A stretch of DNA of 64,000 nucleotides from Pelagicoccus sp. SDUM812005 (GTDB lineage: Bacteria > Verrucomicrobiota > Verrucomicrobiia > Opitutales > Opitutaceae). The stretch lies in the NCBI RefSeq assembly GCF_031127875.1, contig NZ_JARXIA010000002.1, forward strand, positions 248,001 to 312,000, given 5' to 3'. The position numbers and the translations under genes are program-made. Positions 36,095 through 45,559 of the stretch are shown one piece after another. The notes beneath the pieces were generated by a model that had not been told where the DNA came from, ran no database searches, and saw nothing but the letters and a program-made list of their open reading frames with translations. Within the stretch, counting starts at the first letter, position 1; the number at the start of each line of letters is the position of its first letter.

Positions 36095-37678
36095 TTAGTT
36101 TTCAGAGGAAGCGGACTGCCAAAGCTCCAGCTCCTTTTCCAAGTGAGCCGGCACACGACCCAATCGCAAAGAGAGCTGAGCTTCGAACAAAGACTCCGGC
36201 TGCACCGGCTGGCCAAGACTTTCCAGGGTGCCCAAGTTGGCTTCGTTGAAACGGGTTTCCTTCCCATGAAACCCTACGATGTTGGCATCGAGGAACAGGT
36301 CGCGCTTGTTGTACTCCTGTCTCCAAAAATCGAATTCAGTCTCCTCGCCTCCCGTGCGTTCGAAGTTCCATAGGGTCAATCCGCGCAGGTGGTTCGGCAT
36401 GCCTACCAAAGGTCCGCCGCTGCGCCCATACCTCCAACCGCCGCGGCAGGAATCCAGCAAGGTCGCGTACGGCCCCGTGGAATGGGCATCGAAGGAGTTC
36501 TTAGGCGTATGCTCGAAACGCCAGAAGACGGTAGAGGCGCTCATATAGCCTACTCCAGGCCCGTGAAAATGGCCCGCCGTGTCCGCGACCAAGCCGAAGA
36601 GTACGCCGTAGCCGCCGCGAGCGTGCACGGCGTGGTGGCCCAGCGTTCCTCCGAGCCGCAACCTGAGCACGCTAAAGGCCGAGCAATCGTCCATGCGAAT
36701 ACCGTAGTTCCAGTCGTTCATCACGACATCGCGTATCCAACCGTTCCTGACACTGTGCAGGCGAATCCCGCTCCAACCGCCATCGTCCAAGGCGCTGCGG
36801 TGGTGCACGAAGTCCCCTTTCCAGCCGCCCACGAAACGCAGCTGCTCGATCCCCACTTCCTCAATCGCCGGATAGTCCTGCACCGACCAACCGAACTGCG
36901 GATCGACCGTCACTTGCAAAGGAGCCCGCAGGCGCAGGGTATTGCCGTTTACGGATACAATTTGATGCCGCTCGGAAACGCCTATCCCGTCGGAGACCAG
37001 GCGCTTCCACTCGGGCCGGATTGGGCGGTCGCCAAAGAAGGCGGGAACCGCTTTCGGATCCCGCAAGCGCAGCGTAATCCAGTCGCCCGCAGCAAAGGGA
37101 GACGGATCTTGCACCGTCAGCTCGAAGGAACCGCGCTCGGACTTGCCGACCACTTTCGACAAAAATCGCTCTTGGGTATTCGTCGGCTCGACATGCAACA
37201 TGAACGGCGTCGAATACATGCGGTCCGGAAACTCGGGCTCGAGGTGGCGTTCGAACACCAGGTGGGTCCCCTCTTCTCCGGAACCCGCCCCGCGCATGAC
37301 CACATTGCCCTGGCTCAAGCGGAGCGGAGCTTCCTCCCCGTCCAGTGTATTCAGCAGATACCTACCTCTTTGGAAAAGGACCACCCCGCCCTTTTTCGAC
37401 GCTGCGTCCAAGGCAGCTTGTACCGCATCCCGGTCCGATACGCCATCGTCCGCCTTCGCCCCGAATTCTTCCACCTTGAACACCCGAGCAGGCCCCGCCG
37501 GAATCGGCGAATCCATGAAGTCGTAGCCCGCATAGGAATAGTCGGGCAAGGTCGCGGAGCCTCCCCGCTCCGAAGCTTCGACAAACTCCCGCCAAAGCGC
37601 CGACTCTCCCCGGCCGTCCGAACAAGCCGGCATGGATAGGAGCGAAGCGAGAATTACCAGTGGAGAAAGGGACTTCAT
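36095..37678 (-). CDS. DUF4955/pectate-lyase-like beta-helix lipoprotein
   Basis: This 527-residue protein has a lipoprotein-type signal (MKSLSPLVILASLLSMPAC). The mature protein begins with a Pectate_lyase_3-type strand VEEFGAKADDGVSDRDAVQAALDAA in part and contains many short beta-coils (MRGAGSGEEGTHLVFER in part), the look of a right-handed parallel beta-helix. The end, LRGLTLWNFERTGGEE, resembles DUF4955. It is likely to bind or cut a uronate-containing glycan at the outer membrane or in the periplasm. It leads the SSS-dehydrogenase-DUF2264 genes; a terminator and 170 bases separate it from TonB receptor 1. Confidence 0.8.
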   Translation of the reverse strand: MKSLSPLVILASLLSMPACSDGRGESALWREFVEASERGGSATLPDYSYAGYDFMDSPIPAGPARVFKVEEFGAKADDGVSDRDAVQAALDAASKKGGVVLFQRGRYLLNTLDGEEAPLRLSQGNVVMRGAGSGEEGTHLVFERHLEPEFPDRMYSTPFMLHVEPTNTQERFLSKVVGKSERGSFELTVQDPSPFAAGDWITLRLRDPKAVPAFFGDRPIRPEWKRLVSDGIGVSERHQIVSVNGNTLRLRAPLQVTVDPQFGWSVQDYPAIEEVGIEQLRFVGGWKGDFVHHRSALDDGGWSGIRLHSVRNGWIRDVVMNDWNYGIRMDDCSAFSVLRLRLGGTLGHHAVHARGGYGVLFGLVADTAGHFHGPGVGYMSASTVFWRFEHTPKNSFDAHSTGPYATLLDSCRGGWRYGRSGGPLVGMPNHLRGLTLWNFERTGGEETEFDFWRQEYNKRDLFLDANIVGFHGKETRFNEANLGTLESLGQPVQPESLFEAQLSLRLGRVPAHLEKELELWQSASSEN

Positions 37679-37794
37679 GTTTTTGCTTTTTCGATAAAGG
37701 GTTCACGGCTTGGGCTTTCCGGAACGCTGCGGCGAAAACCAGAACGGAACTGCCTGTTAGGAAAGCCAAATCAGATTCATTCGCAATAGTAGGA

Positions 37795-37823
37795 ATAAAA
37801 AGGGCGGGATACGCTCCCGCCCT
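37795..37823 (-). terminator. Intrinsic terminator of TonB receptor 1 gene
   Basis: On the minus strand GGGCGGGA and TCCCGCCC form an 8-bp stem around five bases, followed by five Ts. It lies about 25 bases after the receptor stop codon. Because operon A continues beyond it, it may attenuate rather than fully stop transcription; the beta-helix gene may also have its own promoter. Confidence 0.85.
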
Positions 37824-37848
37824 CGAAATCGATGGTCTCGACCAAGAC

Positions 37849-40266
37849 CTACATCTTGACGCGGTAGCGGAAGATGAAGCGCTGCGGGTCGCCGCGCTTC
37901 GCCGAGGCCCGCGTGTACTCCTCGTCGAAGATGTTCTTAGCGGTAAGCTGCAGCGTGTGCTTGCGCTGCTCGCCCCAGTTGTAGCCGACCCCGCCTTCGA
38001 AAAGGGTGTAGCCATCCTGGATGATCGCATGGCGCCCGCTGGAATTCGTGTAGCGGGACTCCCCCGTATCGCGAATGCCGAAGGTATAGAACAAGCCTTT
38101 TGCCTTCCCTTCCCGCACGCTGTACTTCATCACGACGTTGGCGCTGTAGTCAGGAATTTCCGCGACCGGCAAGCCTTCCAGATTCGGATTATCGGTGATG
38201 GCGATTTCCGAATCCACGATTCCGATACCGCCCGTCACGCTGAGCGAGCGGGATACCTTGTAGTTGAAATCGAATTCGTAGCCGGTCGCCTGCTCCAAGC
38301 CGTTCTGGGCCTTGTAGGTGAAGGTCTCGCCCGGGTTTGCAGGGTCCGGAGCGCTCACGTTGATCACCACGTCCTCGCGCTTGATGTCGAAGTAGGCCAA
38401 GGTGAAGGAAAGTTTGTCGCCAAATCCGTCGCCCTTGAACCCGATCTCCATGCCATCGCCCTTTTCGTTCTCGAAGATCTGCGCTTCGGCCAAAGGCTCA
38501 CCCGTGACCGGATCCACCGTGTTGAAATCGCGGCTCGGCAAGAAAGACGTGCTGGTATTTCCATACACCATCAAACCTTCGGCCAGCTTGTAGTTCACGC
38601 CGAACTGGTAGGTTTGCTCCGAAACGGATTCGCTAGTCGTACTGGGCGTGTTCTGGGCCGAGGAGCTCAAGCTGAACGGAGCATTGTACAGGTCCGTGGT
38701 CACCTCGTCGTAGCGAAGGCCCATGTTGATGTTCAAGTCGCCGTCGAGAGCCTTCATCTGGTTCGCGATGAACACGCCTTCCACGTCAACCGTGCGATCC
38801 GAATTCGTATCGACTACGCCGATACCGACCGGATCCGTGTTGTCGCCTACGATTCCGAAGGTGTCGGTTTCTCGGATGAGGTCGCGGGACTGCTGGTCGA
38901 TCCAGCTGTAGTCGGGATTGGATACGTCGAAGCGACGGTCCTGCACGGCGTTGAAGAAGGAGTTGCGACGCAGGTCCTTGTTCGTGATATCGATTCCGAA
39001 GCGCTCTTCCAACATCGCTTGCTGCTCCGCCGTAGTATTGCGGTTCAAGCGGGAACGAACGCGGATGTCACGCTGCTCGTTCTTGTCGAAGGTAACGAGC
39101 AGGCGATTTTGGATACGGTCCGTGTTGAACTCCTTGAGGAAGTCGACCTGGAAGGAATCTCCCGATTCCCAAATCTCGTAGTTGACCGGCTCGACATAGC
39201 GCACGACGCCTTCTTCGAAAACGACTTCCGCGGTGATTTCATCCGCCGTACGATCGCCGAAGTCCACCGCGACCTCGCCGGGGTAGCCGGTGAACTGGTC
39301 AAAGTAGCGGTCGTAGTTGTTGTAGGCCGCACGCATGGAAAAGGTCTCGCTGAACTTGTGGGAGAAGCGCAGATCCGTGGTATCGATATCGCGATCGTTG
39401 ATCTCCTCGGAGCCGAGGAAGCTGTAGTCGTAAAGCTCCGTAGCGAGGCGAAGGTACTCTCCCCCGTCGCTGTTGCGAATCGGCAGCAGCGAACGCCCGC
39501 GAGCCTGCGAGCGCTCCAGGTACTCCTTTTCCAAAGTGATCTGGGTGTTCTCGGATACGTTGTACTCCAGCACTCCCGATACCGCGAACTGGTCGCGACC
39601 GGTGAAGCCCCAGTCGTCGCGCGTCAGCCAAGCGCCGTCCAAGCGGTAGAGCAGCTTTTCGTCCTTCGTGAGCGGCCCGGTCGTCGCCACCGCAAGACGC
39701 GTGTAGTCGTCGGTGCCGAGCTCTACGGAATACTCCTGCTGCGGGGTCGCGGAAGGAGACTTGGTCACGATGTTAATGATGCCGCCCGGATTGATCTTGC
39801 CGTAGCTTCCGGCCGCCGGCCCCTTGATCACCTCCGCGCGGGAAACCGTGACGCGATCGATCAAACCAAGGCGGGTAAAGCCGTTGCGGAGCTGCGTCTG
39901 CTGCTTGAATCCTCGCAGCTGGTACCATCCTTCCACCTCGTCGCCCGCGAACGAACTCACGTAGGCGAACTGGTCGTCCAAGGAGTCCGCCGCGAAGTCC
40001 TCCAAAAATTCGTTCGTCACTACGTTGACCGCATAGGGCAGCTCCGCGATGCGGGTGCGGATACGCGAGCCGGTGATGGACTCCGCCGCCGAGTAGCCGC
40101 CCTCGTCGGTCGCCGTGACCGAGAACGGGCTCAGGGTGAAGACTTCTTCCTCTCCGTCCTGCCCAAAGGCAGGCGTCGCCAAAGAGGCAGCGAACAAAGA
40201 ACCGGCCACAGCCGCTCCTAGCTTGGACCCGCGACGGGTCAATTTCTCAAGGGGACTCAGTTTCAT
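37849..40266 (-). CDS. TonB-dependent outer-membrane receptor 1 (siderophore-receptor-like)
   Basis: The predicted product has 805 residues; ATG 40266 starts a signal peptide (hydrophobic core about 18-34, cleavage at AFG/QD). A TonB-box-like FTLSPFSVTATDEG follows, then the plug domain (ELPYAVNVVTNEFLEDF, GSYGKINPGGIINIVTK in part) and a 22-strand barrel ending in an aromatic residue (FRYRVKM, last strand FIFRYR). There is no N-terminal carboxypeptidase-like domain. In Opitutae such receptors often import glycan fragments rather than iron; context here supports a carbohydrate ligand. A terminator follows it and a divergent LacI gene precedes it. Confidence 0.92.
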   Translation of the reverse strand: MKLSPLEKLTRRGSKLGAAVAGSLFAASLATPAFGQDGEEEVFTLSPFSVTATDEGGYSAAESITGSRIRTRIAELPYAVNVVTNEFLEDFAADSLDDQFAYVSSFAGDEVEGWYQLRGFKQQTQLRNGFTRLGLIDRVTVSRAEVIKGPAAGSYGKINPGGIINIVTKSPSATPQQEYSVELGTDDYTRLAVATTGPLTKDEKLLYRLDGAWLTRDDWGFTGRDQFAVSGVLEYNVSENTQITLEKEYLERSQARGRSLLPIRNSDGGEYLRLATELYDYSFLGSEEINDRDIDTTDLRFSHKFSETFSMRAAYNNYDRYFDQFTGYPGEVAVDFGDRTADEITAEVVFEEGVVRYVEPVNYEIWESGDSFQVDFLKEFNTDRIQNRLLVTFDKNEQRDIRVRSRLNRNTTAEQQAMLEERFGIDITNKDLRRNSFFNAVQDRRFDVSNPDYSWIDQQSRDLIRETDTFGIVGDNTDPVGIGVVDTNSDRTVDVEGVFIANQMKALDGDLNINMGLRYDEVTTDLYNAPFSLSSSAQNTPSTTSESVSEQTYQFGVNYKLAEGLMVYGNTSTSFLPSRDFNTVDPVTGEPLAEAQIFENEKGDGMEIGFKGDGFGDKLSFTLAYFDIKREDVVINVSAPDPANPGETFTYKAQNGLEQATGYEFDFNYKVSRSLSVTGGIGIVDSEIAITDNPNLEGLPVAEIPDYSANVVMKYSVREGKAKGLFYTFGIRDTGESRYTNSSGRHAIIQDGYTLFEGGVGYNWGEQRKHTLQLTAKNIFDEEYTRASAKRGDPQRFIFRYRVKM

Positions 40267-40606
40267 GATGAGTTTTGTTTTCTTGGGGGGTTCTGGTAGG
40301 ATCGCCAAACAGGCTCAGGCCTGTTGCCGACGATTGAGAAGCGCCAGACAGCGCTCCCCTAGTAGGACAAGACGCCGCCGCGAAACAGCGCGGCGACCCT
40401 CCGAAACACGCCCAAGAAAAGCCGCCTCGTCAATTTAAAATTAATAATTATTAAGCCTATCATTCATATTATCAACTAAAACCCTGACCCTACCGAATCC
40501 GTTTAATAACATTAATCACTAGCTATCCGTTACTTATAGCGTTCTCGAAGTTTTATTAACTAAACCTTGCTCCTAATAAACTTATAGATATTAGTTTGTT
40601 TCGATC
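40267..40606. other. AT-rich divergent control region between TonB receptor 1 and LacI 1
   Basis: The region 40430-40600 is strongly AT-rich compared with the flanking genes. It holds a 14-bp palindrome (40441-40454), a TTGACG-like -35 on the minus strand at 40428-40433, and an imperfect 20-bp palindrome at 40578-40597 (16 of 20 positions symmetric) 9 bases before the LacI start. No open frame is credible. Confidence 0.65.
40441..40454. promoter_or_regulatory. AT-rich 14-bp palindrome upstream of TonB receptor 1
   Basis: TTAATAATTATTAA is a perfect palindrome and is followed by GCC. It lies 7 bases upstream (minus-strand sense) of TTGACG at 40428-40433. A related palindrome is found in the same arrangement before TonB receptor 2. 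It could be a LacI-family operator or an UP element; the sequence alone cannot decide. Confidence 0.5.
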
Positions 40607-41677
40607 ATGAGCGCCGCCAAACCTAATAAAAGAGTTTCCCAAGCCCAAATCGCCCAGGAGGCGGGCTGCTCCCAAGCTTTGGTCTCCCTCATCCTCAACG
40701 GCCGCACCAAGGGCATCGCCCCCAAGTCCCTGGAACGGGTCCGCCAAATCGCCGCCCAGCATGGCTACGCTCCCCGCGGCATGAAGCTCGACGACGACGC
40801 GGCGGAGCGCATCCGCACCGTCGGCTACATTCTGCGCTCCCCTCTCAAGCTGGCCAACAAGAGCAACTTCTTCAGCCACATCCACCAAGGCCTGCACGAG
40901 CACCTCAGCCAGCATCAGATCAAGACCGTCTACCTCGGCTCCGAAGACGACTTCAAGGCCGGCAAAGGCTCGCTCCGCGACCACCTGCCCGAAACCGTGA
41001 AAGCGGTCGCCGTCATGGGCCAGATCAACGGAAAGCTGCTCGACGAGCTTCGGCTGCTCGGAAAGCCCCTCGTCTACATTTCGGCTCGGGAAACCGGCAA
41101 ATGCCACTCCGTGCTCTCCAACGAGGCCGATACCGCGGAACTCCTGGTAGAGCACCTCTACCAGCTCGGGCACCGCAGCTTCGCCTGGATCGGCGGCACC
41201 CCCAGCGGACGACGCGAGGAGCGGCTCGGAGCCCTGCTGCAGGCCCTGCAGCGAAGAGGACTCAGCCTGGAAGCCGACTTCAATATCGCCACCATCGAAG
41301 CGGACCGGAACCAAGGCTTCGACGCGGCCCAGCAGATCCACCAGACCGCCCAAGCGAAAGGCCTAGCCATGCCGACCGCGTGGATCGGCTTCAATGCCCT
41401 CATGGCCCGCGGCGCCATCAACTACCTTTTCCAGAACGGATTCCGCATCCCGGGCGACATCAGTTTCGCCGCCTTCGACATGACCCGCGTCTGCATCGAG
41501 GAACGGCCTGAGATCACCTCCGCCGGAGCCGACCCGGAGAAGATCGGCATCGAAGCAGGACGCATCATCATGCAGGCCATCGAGCAGGAGATGGAATCGC
41601 TCTGCGACCTAACCCTGCCTGCCCACCTCAGCGTGCGCGACACCAGCGCCGCCGCCAAGCCCAGCCCTGTCGCTTAG
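40607..41677 (+). CDS. LacI-family transcriptional regulator 1
   Basis: This 356-residue repressor-type protein has an N-terminal helix-turn-helix (KRVSQAQIAQEAGCSQALVSLILNG in part) with the hinge helix, then a periplasmic-binding-protein-like sensor domain (VGYILRSPLKLANKSNFF, ending FAAFDMTRVC...ITSAGADPEKIG). A conserved stretch SNFFSHIHQGLHEHL is nearly identical in LacI 2. It is divergent from TonB receptor 1 and its last 4 bases overlap the end of the convergent TIM-barrel gene. It probably senses a glycan breakdown product and controls operon A or B. Confidence 0.92.
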   Translation: MSAAKPNKRVSQAQIAQEAGCSQALVSLILNGRTKGIAPKSLERVRQIAAQHGYAPRGMKLDDDAAERIRTVGYILRSPLKLANKSNFFSHIHQGLHEHLSQHQIKTVYLGSEDDFKAGKGSLRDHLPETVKAVAVMGQINGKLLDELRLLGKPLVYISARETGKCHSVLSNEADTAELLVEHLYQLGHRSFAWIGGTPSGRREERLGALLQALQRRGLSLEADFNIATIEADRNQGFDAAQQIHQTAQAKGLAMPTAWIGFNALMARGAINYLFQNGFRIPGDISFAAFDMTRVCIEERPEITSAGADPEKIGIEAGRIIMQAIEQEMESLCDLTLPAHLSVRDTSAAAKPSPVA

Positions 41678-42495
41678 GAAAGGCTCCGCAACCACTTCAC
41701 GTATGCTTGCAAGGCCACGTCCGGCTCTTCCAAGTCCGCATGCCAACGCTTCTCGTGCTCGAATACGTACCAGCCCGCGTAGCCGCCTGACTTAAGCGTC
41801 GCCACCGCCTTGGCGAGCGGAAGCTGCCCCTCGCCCGGCAGGACGTAGCGCCAGCCGTCCTTCATCGCGAACTCATGGCTCTCGTCGAAAACCGCATCCT
41901 TGAGGTGCACGCAGGGGATAAAGGATCCCAGCTGAGCAAAGGTGGTCTCGGGCGACTCCGTACCGATCCGCGTCGTGTGGCCGATATCCCAAAGGATCCG
42001 AAAGCAAGGATGCCCCACCGCGTCGAGCAACATTCGGCAGTCCGCCGAATCCACCCAGTAGTCGTGCATTTCCAGCAGCCAGTCGAGCTGCTCGGCGCCC
42101 TCCAGCTTCAAGATCGCTTGCATGCAGCGAGCCCCCTGCGCGACCCACTCAGCCCGCGAGGCGCCCTCGTCACCGTATCCGAAAACACGAATTTGCTTCG
42201 CTCCCAAGGCAAGCGCCACGGGAATGGTCCGCCGCGCCTCCTCCAGATTCGCTTCGAGCTTATCCGTATCGCAAATGCGAATACTGGAGCTCACTCCGCT
42301 CACGACCAATCCGCTCTCCGCGATCAATGCCCGAGTCGCCTCGATGCCAGCGGTAAACTCCGGCTGCTCGGTGATGTCGATCCCCGAACCGGTTCCCCGA
42401 AAGTCCACTCCATCGAAGCCGTACTCGGCTCCCTTGCGGATAATTGTCTCCAAGTCCCATTCGGGACAGGCTAAGGTAGTAAAGGCTAGCTTCAT
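41674..42495 (-). CDS. Sugar phosphate isomerase/epimerase-like TIM-barrel protein
   Basis: This 273-residue cytoplasmic protein belongs to the xylose isomerase-like/AP-endonuclease-2 superfamily. The metal site can be followed: Glu in WLLEMHDYW, Asp and His in LWDIGHTT, His in CVHLKDAVFD and Glu in YVFEHEKRW. Such enzymes epimerise or isomerise sugars or sugar acids. It is the last gene of operon B: its ATG overlaps the end of the heparinase-like gene by 4 bases (ATGA). The 3' end overlaps the convergent LacI 1 gene by 4 bases. Confidence 0.85.
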   Translation of the reverse strand: MKLAFTTLACPEWDLETIIRKGAEYGFDGVDFRGTGSGIDITEQPEFTAGIEATRALIAESGLVVSGVSSSIRICDTDKLEANLEEARRTIPVALALGAKQIRVFGYGDEGASRAEWVAQGARCMQAILKLEGAEQLDWLLEMHDYWVDSADCRMLLDAVGHPCFRILWDIGHTTRIGTESPETTFAQLGSFIPCVHLKDAVFDESHEFAMKDGWRYVLPGEGQLPLAKAVATLKSGGYAGWYVFEHEKRWHADLEEPDVALQAYVKWLRSLS

Positions 42496-44783
42496 TGGAA
42501 GACGATCAAACCACTATCGCTCAGATCAAGTCGATAGACTTTTCCCGAAACGCGGGCGATTCCCTGCACCGGATTGGCAACCGAGTAGTAAAGCTGCAAG
42601 CCGGCAGCCCCGGACTCGACAGCGATGGTAGCCGGCCCGTTGAACTGGAACTCGAGGTCCTTGCTAATGCGAACGTACTCGCCTTCCACGGCCGCCGCCC
42701 GCAGCAGGCCGCTATCGGAAACCTTGAAAAAGGAGAACAGGGCATCCGTCTTCCAAACCGATTCGCCGATGGCAGCGCCCGTGCGATTGGCTGCGATCCA
42801 TTCGCTCCCGGCCGCATTGCGAACCACCACCGCGGTCTCCGACTTGCGTTCGTAAGCGTAGGCCTCGCCCTGCTCAGTGGCCGCGACGGGATCGAGCAAG
42901 GTCAAGCCGAAGGCATCCGCCGTCCCGTTCTTGATGTGCTTGAGGTAAGGAAAGGCTGCGTAGTCGCCCTTGATGTAAGTCAGCTCGCCAGAAAATTCCT
43001 TGGTCCGAAATCCCTTGCCCCAGAACCATTGACGCAACCCAGCAGCGGAGCCGTAGTCGTCGTCCTGATACGACCAAGCGTACAAATCGTCCACCACGTC
43101 GAGGCTGGCCCGACCGCCATGCATGACAATCTCCACTTGGCCCGCTGCCGGCAGCTCCACCTGGTCGAGAACCGCGAAGCGATCCCCTTCCAGCATAGCG
43201 ATCAAGCGCTGGTGCTCGCCGCCGTCCGCATAGCGAGCGGTTTTGATCTCGCAGGAGAAAAACGGGGAAACCAAGCGCGAACGCGAAATCGGAGCCAAGT
43301 TGGGGGCAACATCGCCGGGAGCCTTGCCGTTAGCCAGCACCACGTTGTGCGCTTCCGCGGTCAAGTACCATTCCCTGCGGATCGCTTGACCATAGCTCGC
43401 TCTCGTGTATCCGGAATCCGATGACATCAATTGATTCTCAGCCTGCAAAATAAAGCTCAGGTGGTCGTAGTGCTCGTGGTTGTCAGCTTCCGCAACGGCC
43501 TGGAACAAAAGCGTGCGGGAATTCGGATCGTTATAGTTCCAATCACTTCGAAAGACACTTTGTCCCGATTCGAGAAACTGCACCGGAGAAACATCGGGCT
43601 GCGTCGCGACGATGTCCGGCTGGTAGCACAAGTACTCCATCAAGGGTTTCGGATAATCCCAACTGGCCCCCGTATAGTTGTACCCCGTCTTCGCCTCCGA
43701 TTTGTCGAAAGCGGAATAGTCGGTGCTGTGAAAGTTCCACTGGAGGACTTCGGAAAGCGGAGCGCTGGAATGCAAGCTCGTAGGCTTATCGCGAAATGCT
43801 CCCGCAACCAACTGAGACGGGTACGGCTTGATGAAGCTGTCCTCTATGTTCGGCGTCCATCCCTTCCCATTGCGGGTAACGATCGGCCACTCGAACGCTG
43901 GCTGGAAAACCGAGAATCCATCGAAGCCTGCCGCATTTTCGTAGTGATACAGGAAAGGAACGAAATTAATGAAAGAAAAGAGGTAGTAGAACGAACCCTC
44001 ACGGTACACGCCATCTCCGCTAAAGAAATAACGCGTGTTGGCATTCGAGGCCGCAACGGCCCTCTCCAACCAAGCTTCCGCATCGGGATGGTCCGACAAG
44101 CACAAAGCCATGCTTCCCAATCCCCAAGCCGGCTTAGAAAGGTGGTTATGAGGGCTGCCTGCCCAAGACCAAAGATTCTCATACATGTATTGAGTATGCT
44201 CGACCAGATGACCGCGGATAATCGCGTCGTCCTCTTTGGACAGAGCCGGCTGCACCCAGTCGTAAGCCGCAGCAAAACTCTGGGCCCAAACGCCTTGGTA
44301 GATTTCGTCCACAGCGCTTCCCTTGACGATCGGGTCCAGCTGGTAAAGCGGTCCGGCGTAGCCACGCTTCAGCGCCTCGACCGCCTTGTCCAAGTAAGCC
44401 TGCTTCTTTCCGTCGTTGGATACTTGATACAGAAACGCGTTGTAGGCCGCGACCTGGGTAAGCGTTCCGTAGTATTTGTGCACGACCTTCTTGTCGTCCA
44501 CCAGCGAAGGGATCGGCGGCAGCTCCGCCAATACGAACTCGCTCCCTGCCAGCTCCTTCCAATAAGCGGCCGCCACATCGTCGGCGTCCTTCTTCTTGGC
44601 AAGGGCTGCAGCCTCGTCCGCCGAAAACCAAAGCGAGGGATGGACTTCCTTCGCAGGCATGGTCACCTGGCTCGGAAGCTCGAAGCCGTCGTAGGTGTAG
44701 TAGTACTCGCGCTCGTTCAATCCGAAGGCCGCATTCGCAGCGATAGCTGCCGCAACCCCTAGCGATAAAATTCTAGCAACCAT
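42492..44783 (-). CDS. Heparinase II/III-type polysaccharide lyase
   Basis: The predicted product has 763 residues; ATG 44783 has GGAGG five bases upstream and overlaps the SDR gene by 11 bases, indicating coupling. A signal peptide is present (MVARILSLGVAAAIAANAAFG). An N-terminal (alpha/alpha) toroid holds the Asn-His pair SPHNHLSKPAWGLG and a Tyr-rich REGSFYYLFSFINF; the C-terminal beta-sheet domain has the family signature DNHEHYDHLSFIL. Heparinase-type enzymes (PL12/15/17/21/39) beta-eliminate uronate polymers. The uronic acid specificity is unknown. It is the only clear lyase in operon B, so it probably defines the substrate. Confidence 0.85.
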   Translation of the reverse strand: MVARILSLGVAAAIAANAAFGLNEREYYYTYDGFELPSQVTMPAKEVHPSLWFSADEAAALAKKKDADDVAAAYWKELAGSEFVLAELPPIPSLVDDKKVVHKYYGTLTQVAAYNAFLYQVSNDGKKQAYLDKAVEALKRGYAGPLYQLDPIVKGSAVDEIYQGVWAQSFAAAYDWVQPALSKEDDAIIRGHLVEHTQYMYENLWSWAGSPHNHLSKPAWGLGSMALCLSDHPDAEAWLERAVAASNANTRYFFSGDGVYREGSFYYLFSFINFVPFLYHYENAAGFDGFSVFQPAFEWPIVTRNGKGWTPNIEDSFIKPYPSQLVAGAFRDKPTSLHSSAPLSEVLQWNFHSTDYSAFDKSEAKTGYNYTGASWDYPKPLMEYLCYQPDIVATQPDVSPVQFLESGQSVFRSDWNYNDPNSRTLLFQAVAEADNHEHYDHLSFILQAENQLMSSDSGYTRASYGQAIRREWYLTAEAHNVVLANGKAPGDVAPNLAPISRSRLVSPFFSCEIKTARYADGGEHQRLIAMLEGDRFAVLDQVELPAAGQVEIVMHGGRASLDVVDDLYAWSYQDDDYGSAAGLRQWFWGKGFRTKEFSGELTYIKGDYAAFPYLKHIKNGTADAFGLTLLDPVAATEQGEAYAYERKSETAVVVRNAAGSEWIAANRTGAAIGESVWKTDALFSFFKVSDSGLLRAAAVEGEYVRISKDLEFQFNGPATIAVESGAAGLQLYYSVANPVQGIARVSGKVYRLDLSDSGLIVFQ

Positions 44784-45540
44784 ATACGCCTCCGTTGATG
44801 TCCAAAGTCGCGCCACTGATGAATCCGTCGTATTCAGAAGCTAGGAAAAGCACCGCGCGGGCCACGTCGTCCGGATTGCCGGCCCGTTCCAGCGGCAGAG
44901 ACTTGATCGTCGCCTCCGCCGACTCCTGCGTCGTGTGCGTATTGTGAAAGGACGTCCCCAGGATCAGGCCCGGAGCGATTGCGTTTACCCTCACGCCCTT
45001 CGGTCCAAGCTCGGTGGCGAGCGAACGGGTCCAGGTCAAGATGCCGCCCTTCGCAGCCGAGTAGACGATCGATCCAGCATGGCCTCCCTTGCGGCCAGCC
45101 AAGGAGGAAAGGTTCACGATGCTGCTGTTCTCGTTGACGACCAACATGTCCAATACCGCTTGGGTGATCAGGAAGTTAGAGGTCACGTTAACGTCCCAGA
45201 CCGACTTCCAAAAGGAATCCTCGATGGTGCCCAGATCGCGACGGCCGATGAGCGAACCGGCGTTGTTCACCAGAATGTCCAAACCGCCCAAAGCCGCCTT
45301 CACTTCCGCTGCAACCTTCTGGGCATCCTCGCGCTTGCACAGGTCTCCCTGCACCGCGACCGCCTTCAAGCCTTTCGACTCGGCGAGCTCTACCAACGAC
45401 TTGGCCACGCTATCGCTGGAGAAATAGTGGATGGCCACCAAGGCTCCTGCCTCGATGAACTGACGCGAAATCGCTTCTCCTATACCTTGAGCGCCCGCTG
45501 TCACGAGTACTCGCTTACCCTTCAATTTTTCTGAAATCAT
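44773..45540 (-). CDS. Short-chain dehydrogenase/reductase
   Basis: This 255-residue SDR has the cofactor loop TAGAQGIGEAI, NNAG strand (ILVNNAGSLIG), catalytic Ser in VNLSSLAGRKGG, and YSAAK active-site Tyr/Lys. The end GFISGATLDINGG is typical of classical SDRs. In uronate pathways SDRs reduce keto-uronates such as DEH, which would fit after a lyase; this is inferred. Its end carries the ribosome site for the heparinase-like gene, so the two are co-translated. Confidence 0.88.
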   Translation of the reverse strand: MISEKLKGKRVLVTAGAQGIGEAISRQFIEAGALVAIHYFSSDSVAKSLVELAESKGLKAVAVQGDLCKREDAQKVAAEVKAALGGLDILVNNAGSLIGRRDLGTIEDSFWKSVWDVNVTSNFLITQAVLDMLVVNENSSIVNLSSLAGRKGGHAGSIVYSAAKGGILTWTRSLATELGPKGVRVNAIAPGLILGTSFHNTHTTQESAEATIKSLPLERAGNPDDVARAVLFLASEYDGFISGATLDINGGVYGC

Positions 45541-45559
45541 AATTTTTCCTTTGTATCTA

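Noticed and set aside
37660-40221. 853-codon plus-strand frame opposite TonB receptor 1
   Set aside because: A very long open frame, but it is the antisense of a clear receptor gene with full domain structure; long antisense frames are expected in GC-rich genes.
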